Assembly: GCA_024278725.1 (NCBI GenBank)
Contig: JAJRSQ010000459.1
Coordinates: forward strand, 1 to 16,740
Source of the DNA: Chloroflexota bacterium
GTDB taxonomy: Bacteria > Chloroflexota > Anaerolineae > 4572-78
DNA length: 16,740 bases
Direction of reading: 5' to 3'
The notes under the pieces are model-generated. The model was not told the DNA's origin. It searched no databases and saw only the letters and a list, made by a program, of their open reading frames with translations. Shown here piece by piece: positions 15,700 through 16,740 of this stretch (the first letter of the stretch is position 1; every line of letters begins with the position of its first letter). The position numbers and the translations under genes are program-made.

Positions 15700-16740
15700 T
15701 ATTTTCCAACCTCTTGTCGAATAACCACTCTAAAGGGTTCTACCACCCCAATCCGTTTCGAGAAATTCCGCAAACGTTCCAAAACGGGATATGTTATTTT
15801 CTGTCCTTTGGGAACCAACAGCAAGCCGTTCACCGCTTCGATGTCTTCTTGAGCAATCATGCCGATGCTCAAATCGCGGACGCGGACGGTCTTTTTGACC
15901 TCTTCCACCTTTTCAAAGCGCATTTTTTCCAACGCCAGCACCACAGCGGTGTTATAATCGCGCCGACGGGCGCGCAGTACCGCCAATGCTTCGCGCTGGG
16001 GGACGCCGCCGGAAACCAGTTGGTCGAAGTCGAGGACAACTTTCAGAATTTGCGCCCCCAACGCCACCGCCCGCGCTTCATCGTTGAGTTCGTCTTCCGG
16101 CGGGAAAACGCTGAACGGCTTTTGCTGGGCGGCAATCATATGCGCAATCGGGCTGAGGCGCGGAATGTTCGCCAGTAACCGGCTGCCCACCTGCGGATGG
16201 GCGTTGAACATCGCCTTTTCGCTCTCGGTGAGCGGGGCTTGCGCGTACACCCGTTCCAGCAAATCGGAGGGGAGGGTGACACACCCGATTTCCGACAGCA
16301 GTCCGGCAATTTCATACTGCCAGCCGTTTTCCAGCTTCATTGTCTGCCGAATGTGGCGCACATACCCCCGAATACGGGTGGCGCGGTTGAACGCCAGCGG
16401 CGATGCCAGACTGAGCATGTCCGCCAAAACCTTGATGCTGCCCATCAGCGTTTTTTCCAGCAATTCCCGCTCGGATGTGACCAAGCGATATTGCTCCAAC
16501 CCCGCATTGACGGCGAGGGTCATCGTTTCATACGGGCAGGGTTTGGTCAAAAACCGAAAGATGTTCCCTTTGTTGACCGCATCAATTGCCGTTTGCATGT
16601 CGGCATTGCCGGTGAGCATGATGCGCACGGTGTCGGGCGACATTTCTTTGACTCGCTGCAAAAATTCTATCCCGTTCATGCCCGGCATCTGCATGTCCGC
16701 CACCACCACCGCAAAGGGACCCGCTTGCTCCACAATCACC
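15699..16740 (-). CDS. Response regulator with degenerate HD-GYP-like output domain (5' end outside window)
   Basis: 346 residues are visible; the first part of the receiver, about 35-40 residues with the acidic pair, lies beyond the right edge. Numbering visible residues, phospho-acceptor D15 (ADMQMPGMNG), T43 and K66 (TKPCP) form a normal receiver, followed by a coiled linker (about 80-100). Residues 100-275 follow the course of an HD-GYP domain, but the metal ligands are gone: the HD pair is S149-E150 (GLLSEIG), and the later HHE is replaced by AAQQ. One His (H181) remains. It is therefore unlikely to cut cyclic di-GMP and may act by binding. A C-terminal domain (285-346, RDLSIGM...EDI...GLLLVPKG) is often seen with such regulators. 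The CheA of the operon could phosphorylate it; this is inferred. Confidence 0.85.
   Translation of the reverse strand, partial: VIVEQAGPFAVVVADMQMPGMNGIEFLQRVKEMSPDTVRIMLTGNADMQTAIDAVNKGNIFRFLTKPCPYETMTLAVNAGLEQYRLVTSERELLEKTLMGSIKVLADMLSLASPLAFNRATRIRGYVRHIRQTMKLENGWQYEIAGLLSEIGCVTLPSDLLERVYAQAPLTESEKAMFNAHPQVGSRLLANIPRLSPIAHMIAAQQKPFSVFPPEDELNDEARAVALGAQILKVVLDFDQLVSGGVPQREALAVLRARRRDYNTAVVLALEKMRFEKVEEVKKTVRVRDLSIGMIAQEDIEAVNGLLLVPKGQKITYPVLERLRNFSKRIGVVEPFRVVIRQEVGK

Overview
The window is bacterial and every supported gene reads on the minus strand. It holds two units separated by a rho-independent terminator at about 5952-5984. The GC-rich coding sequence and a CheC/CheD/CheX-based (not CheZ-based) chemotaxis set exclude an enteric-type organism. 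Such sets are known from Firmicutes, Thermotogae, spirochaetes, Chloroflexota and several delta-proteobacterial-type lineages. I cannot name the species.

Right part (16740 to about 6000), read right to left: a response regulator with a degenerate HD-GYP-like domain (cut by the window edge), a 142-bp non-autonomous insertion with 11-bp inverted ends and an 8-bp target duplication, an HDOD protein, a ParA-family ATPase, a CheW with a long Pro-rich N-terminus, a CheY, CheA, CheC, CheD, a second CheY, CheB, CheR and two adjacent CheX paralogues. From the HDOD gene to the second cheX most spacings are under 50 bases, and several neighbours overlap. The unit therefore looks like one operon for a complete phosphorelay: kinase, coupling protein, two receivers, methyltransferase, methylesterase/deamidase pair and three CheC/CheX-type phosphatases. 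No methyl-accepting receptor is encoded in the window. The ParA next to a Pro-rich CheW resembles the polar-array positioning pairs known from Vibrio (ParC/ParP) and the ParA homologue PpfA of Rhodobacter, so the array may be positioned by its own ParA.

Left part (5854 to 1): one uninterrupted reading frame of 1951 codons, with no stop before the left edge. I read every codon. It fuses a sulfotransferase domain, three GT2 glycosyltransferase domains, a fourth decayed GT-like domain, about eight or nine TPR repeats and a second sulfotransferase domain. This looks like a single-chain assembly and sulfation enzyme for a surface glycan or glycoprotein. Base composition changes sharply inside it: the first two domains are AT-rich and most of the rest is GC-rich. 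This suggests assembly from pieces of different origin.

No tRNA, rRNA, CRISPR array or complete IS element was seen. There is no gene-free stretch longer than 300 bases. The only sizeable gaps are 5855-6009 (terminator and a possible promoter), 13045-13149 (nothing firm) and 15522-15698 (the small insertion).
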